Translations under genes and position numbers: made by a program | Assembly: GCA_036510735.1 (NCBI GenBank) | Contig: DATCDK010000052.1 | Coordinates: forward strand, 1 to 15,471 | DNA length: 15,471 bases | Direction of reading: 5' to 3' | From: PALSA-607 sp036510735 | GTDB taxonomy: Bacteria > Actinomycetota > Actinomycetes > Acidothermales > Acidothermaceae | Shown here: piece by piece, positions 14,060 to 15,471 of the stretch | Numbering within the stretch: the first letter of the stretch is position 1 | Layout: every line of letters begins with the position of its first letter | Notes under the pieces: generated by a model | What the model saw: only the letters and a program-made list of their open reading frames with translations | What the model was told of the DNA's origin: nothing | The model's database searches: none

Positions 14060-15172
14060 GTGCGCGAGTACCTGATCACGCTGTTGGTGGCGGCGATAGT
14101 CACGTACGTCGCCACGCCCATCGCGCGCAGGTTCGCTGTGCGGGTCGGGGCATTCACCGGCGTTCGCGATCGCGACGTCCACTCGATTCCGACCCCACGT
14201 CTGGGCGGTGCGGCGATGTTCGCCGGCATGGCCGCCGCGCTGCTGGTGGCATCGAGGATGCCGACGCTGCAGGTCGTCAACCAGCGATTCTCCGAGCCAC
14301 GCGCGCTGCTGCTCGGCGGGGGCGTCGTGTTCGTGTTCGGCGCTCTTGACGACCGATTCAATCTGGACGCCGTCACCAAGCTCGCGGGACAGATTCTCGC
14401 CGCGTCGGTGATGGTGTTGCAGGGCGTACAGCTGCTCTGGCTGCCGATTCCGGGCCAGGGCACATTGATCCTCGGGCAGGACTGGTCGGTCGTGCTCACC
14501 GTGTCGTTCATCGTGATCGTGATCAACGCGGTCAACTTCATCGACGGACTCGACGGGTTGGCCGCGGGCGTTGTCGGTATCGCCGCGCTCGCTTTCTTTG
14601 CCCTGTCGTACAACCTCTCCGTGCAGTCGCACCTGCCCTACGCGCTGCCGCCGATGCTGATCGCGATCATCGTGGCCGGCATGTGCCTCGGCTTCCTGCC
14701 ACACAACTTCCACCCGGCGCGGGTGTTCATGGGCGACTCGGGTTCGATGCTCATCGGCCTGCTGCTCGCCGGGGCCACCGTCTCCTTGACCGGACAGGTG
14801 AATCCCGTCACGCAGTACCAGCAATACGGTGCGTTTCTGCCGTTACTGCTGCCGTTCGCGATCCTGCTGGTGCCTTTCGCTGACCTGATTCTTGCCGTCG
14901 CCCGGCGTACCAAGCAGGGCCGCGCCCCGTGGTCACCCGACAAGCAGCACCTGCACCACCGGTTGCTCGAGCTCGGCCACTCGCAGCGGCGAGCTGTGTT
15001 GATCATGTACTTCTGGTCGGCACTGTTCGGCGCCGGCGTGGTGGCGCTTTCGGTGACCAAGGGGCCGCTGCTCGTCGTCGCGTTGGGCGGCGCGCTGGCA
15101 GCCATCGCGCTGGTGCTGGTGAACATGCCGAGGTTGCGGGCCGCACAACGTGCGCGCCACGGACCGGCGTGA
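14060..15172 (+). CDS. wecA: Polyprenyl-phosphate GlcNAc-1-phosphate transferase (WecA/Rfe type)
   Basis: A membrane enzyme of the MraY/WecA family that moves GlcNAc-1-phosphate from UDP-GlcNAc to decaprenyl or undecaprenyl phosphate, starting lipid-linked cell-wall polymer synthesis. In mycobacteria the homologue at this position starts the arabinogalactan linkage unit. The 370-residue protein has about ten or eleven hydrophobic helices. Motifs: DD (97-98) in GALDDRFNLD, NFIDGLDG (159-166), MGDSGS (224-229), and HLHHR (297-301) near the C-terminus, the last a mark of the WecA side of the family. GTG 14060 has AAGGAG at 14050-14055. A longer in-frame frame overlaps the TsaC-type gene and is not used. 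TAGAGT at 14008-14013 is a possible -10 box in the 73-nt gap. Confidence 0.93.
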   Translation: MREYLITLLVAAIVTYVATPIARRFAVRVGAFTGVRDRDVHSIPTPRLGGAAMFAGMAAALLVASRMPTLQVVNQRFSEPRALLLGGGVVFVFGALDDRFNLDAVTKLAGQILAASVMVLQGVQLLWLPIPGQGTLILGQDWSVVLTVSFIVIVINAVNFIDGLDGLAAGVVGIAALAFFALSYNLSVQSHLPYALPPMLIAIIVAGMCLGFLPHNFHPARVFMGDSGSMLIGLLLAGATVSLTGQVNPVTQYQQYGAFLPLLLPFAILLVPFADLILAVARRTKQGRAPWSPDKQHLHHRLLELGHSQRRAVLIMYFWSALFGAGVVALSVTKGPLLVVALGGALAAIALVLVNMPRLRAAQRARHGPA

Positions 15173-15206
15173 CCCGGGCACGCTCCCAGACTGGGCAGAC
15201 CGTAAG

Positions 15207-15431
15207 ATGACATCCGCTCCCCAGAGGCCGCAGCTCGGTCTCTACGCATTGATCGGAATTGGCACCCTTAACTTGGTGTCACTGCTGATCGGGCTGGGGA
15301 TCGGTTGGTTCCTCGACGGTCGGTTTCACTCGTTCCCCGCCGCCACGCTGATCGGTCTGGCTCTGGGGATCGCCGCGGGACTCACCGCAAGTTGGATGCA
15401 AATCCGTCGGTACTTCACCGACGCCAAGTAG
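15207..15431 (+). CDS. Small AtpZ/AtpI-like membrane protein
   Basis: A 74-residue protein with two predicted membrane helices (about 12-35 and 44-64) joined by a short polar turn, LDGRFHSF. The pattern GLGIGWFLDG followed by P, then GLALGIAAG, matches small accessory proteins encoded before F0F1 ATP synthase operons (AtpZ/AtpI group). These help assemble the c ring or affect ion supply. ATG 15207 lies 34 nt after the wecA stop. An in-frame GTG at 15150, overlapping wecA, would add 19 residues and cannot be ruled out, because neither start has a clear ribosome binding site. In actinomycetes the atp operon commonly follows wecA, which supports the call. No catalytic residues are expected. Confidence 0.7.
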   Translation: MTSAPQRPQLGLYALIGIGTLNLVSLLIGLGIGWFLDGRFHSFPAATLIGLALGIAAGLTASWMQIRRYFTDAK

Positions 15432-15465
15432 CACCCGAGCAACGCGACGAGGGGAGGCCCACCTG

Positions 15466-15471
15466 ATGAAC
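15466..15471 (+). CDS. Start of the next gene, cut by the window edge
   Basis: ATG 15466 followed by AAC (Met-Asn) is preceded by GGGGAGG at 15451-15457, 8 nt upstream, a strong ribosome binding site. Only two codons are visible. From the order of other actinomycete genomes, atpI or atpB is expected. Confidence 0.6.

Noticed and set aside
15203..15208. TAAGAT, a good -10 hexamer
   Set aside because: It overlaps the chosen start codon of the small membrane protein and has no -35 partner at proper spacing, so it would not drive that gene.

Overview
The window is a high-GC stretch with strong G/C bias at third codon positions and many GTG starts. Its gene order is a core chromosomal block typical of actinomycetes: tRNA-Arg, response regulator, argS, lysA, hom, thrC, thrB, rho, rpmE, prfA, prmC, a TsaC/Sua5 gene, wecA, then the entry to the ATP synthase operon. 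The long N-terminal insertion in Rho and the LysA N-terminus (about 50 residues before the barrel) also point to Actinomycetota. I cannot assign a genus from the sequence alone.

Region by region. Positions 1-515 hold no gene I can support; they lie downstream of the 3' end of a tRNA-Arg(CCG) gene on the minus strand (516-587). A single-domain response regulator (637-1050) diverges from the tRNA and is followed by argS. From argS to thrB (1104-7631) the genes are tightly packed: arginyl-tRNA synthetase, diaminopimelate decarboxylase, then the aspartate-to-threonine branch (homoserine dehydrogenase, threonine synthase, homoserine kinase). The junctions are 2 nt, 102 nt, a 4-nt overlap and a 1-nt overlap. 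A 316-nt leader precedes rho (7948-9993). Rho is followed by a strong hairpin and four tandem 15-bp repeats. A minus-strand gene for a secreted lipoprotein (10129-10806) interrupts the plus-strand series. Then come rpmE with a hairpin terminator, a translation cluster prfA-prmC-tsaC joined by two ATGA overlaps, wecA for the first lipid-linked step of cell-wall polymer synthesis, a small AtpZ/AtpI-like membrane protein, and the start codon of the next gene.

Functionally the block joins translation (tRNA-Arg, ArgRS, L31, RF1 and its methylase, tRNA t6A synthesis), aspartate-family amino acid synthesis, transcription termination (Rho), envelope precursors and ATP synthase assembly.

The least ordinary part is the rho leader. 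By eye it contains an extended -10 box with a perfect 15-bp palindrome at the predicted transcript start, a possible 48-codon upstream ORF, a possible three-way-junction fold, and an 8-bp hairpin starting 3 nt after the upstream ORF's stop. A second copy of one hairpin arm lies just before the rho ribosome binding site and could pair in the alternative. Together these suggest a translation- or structure-dependent control of rho. This is inference, not shown. A second theme is several short in-frame tandem repeats (thrB 3x21 bp, rho 2x24 bp, lipoprotein 2x24 bp) plus the 15-bp array after rho.
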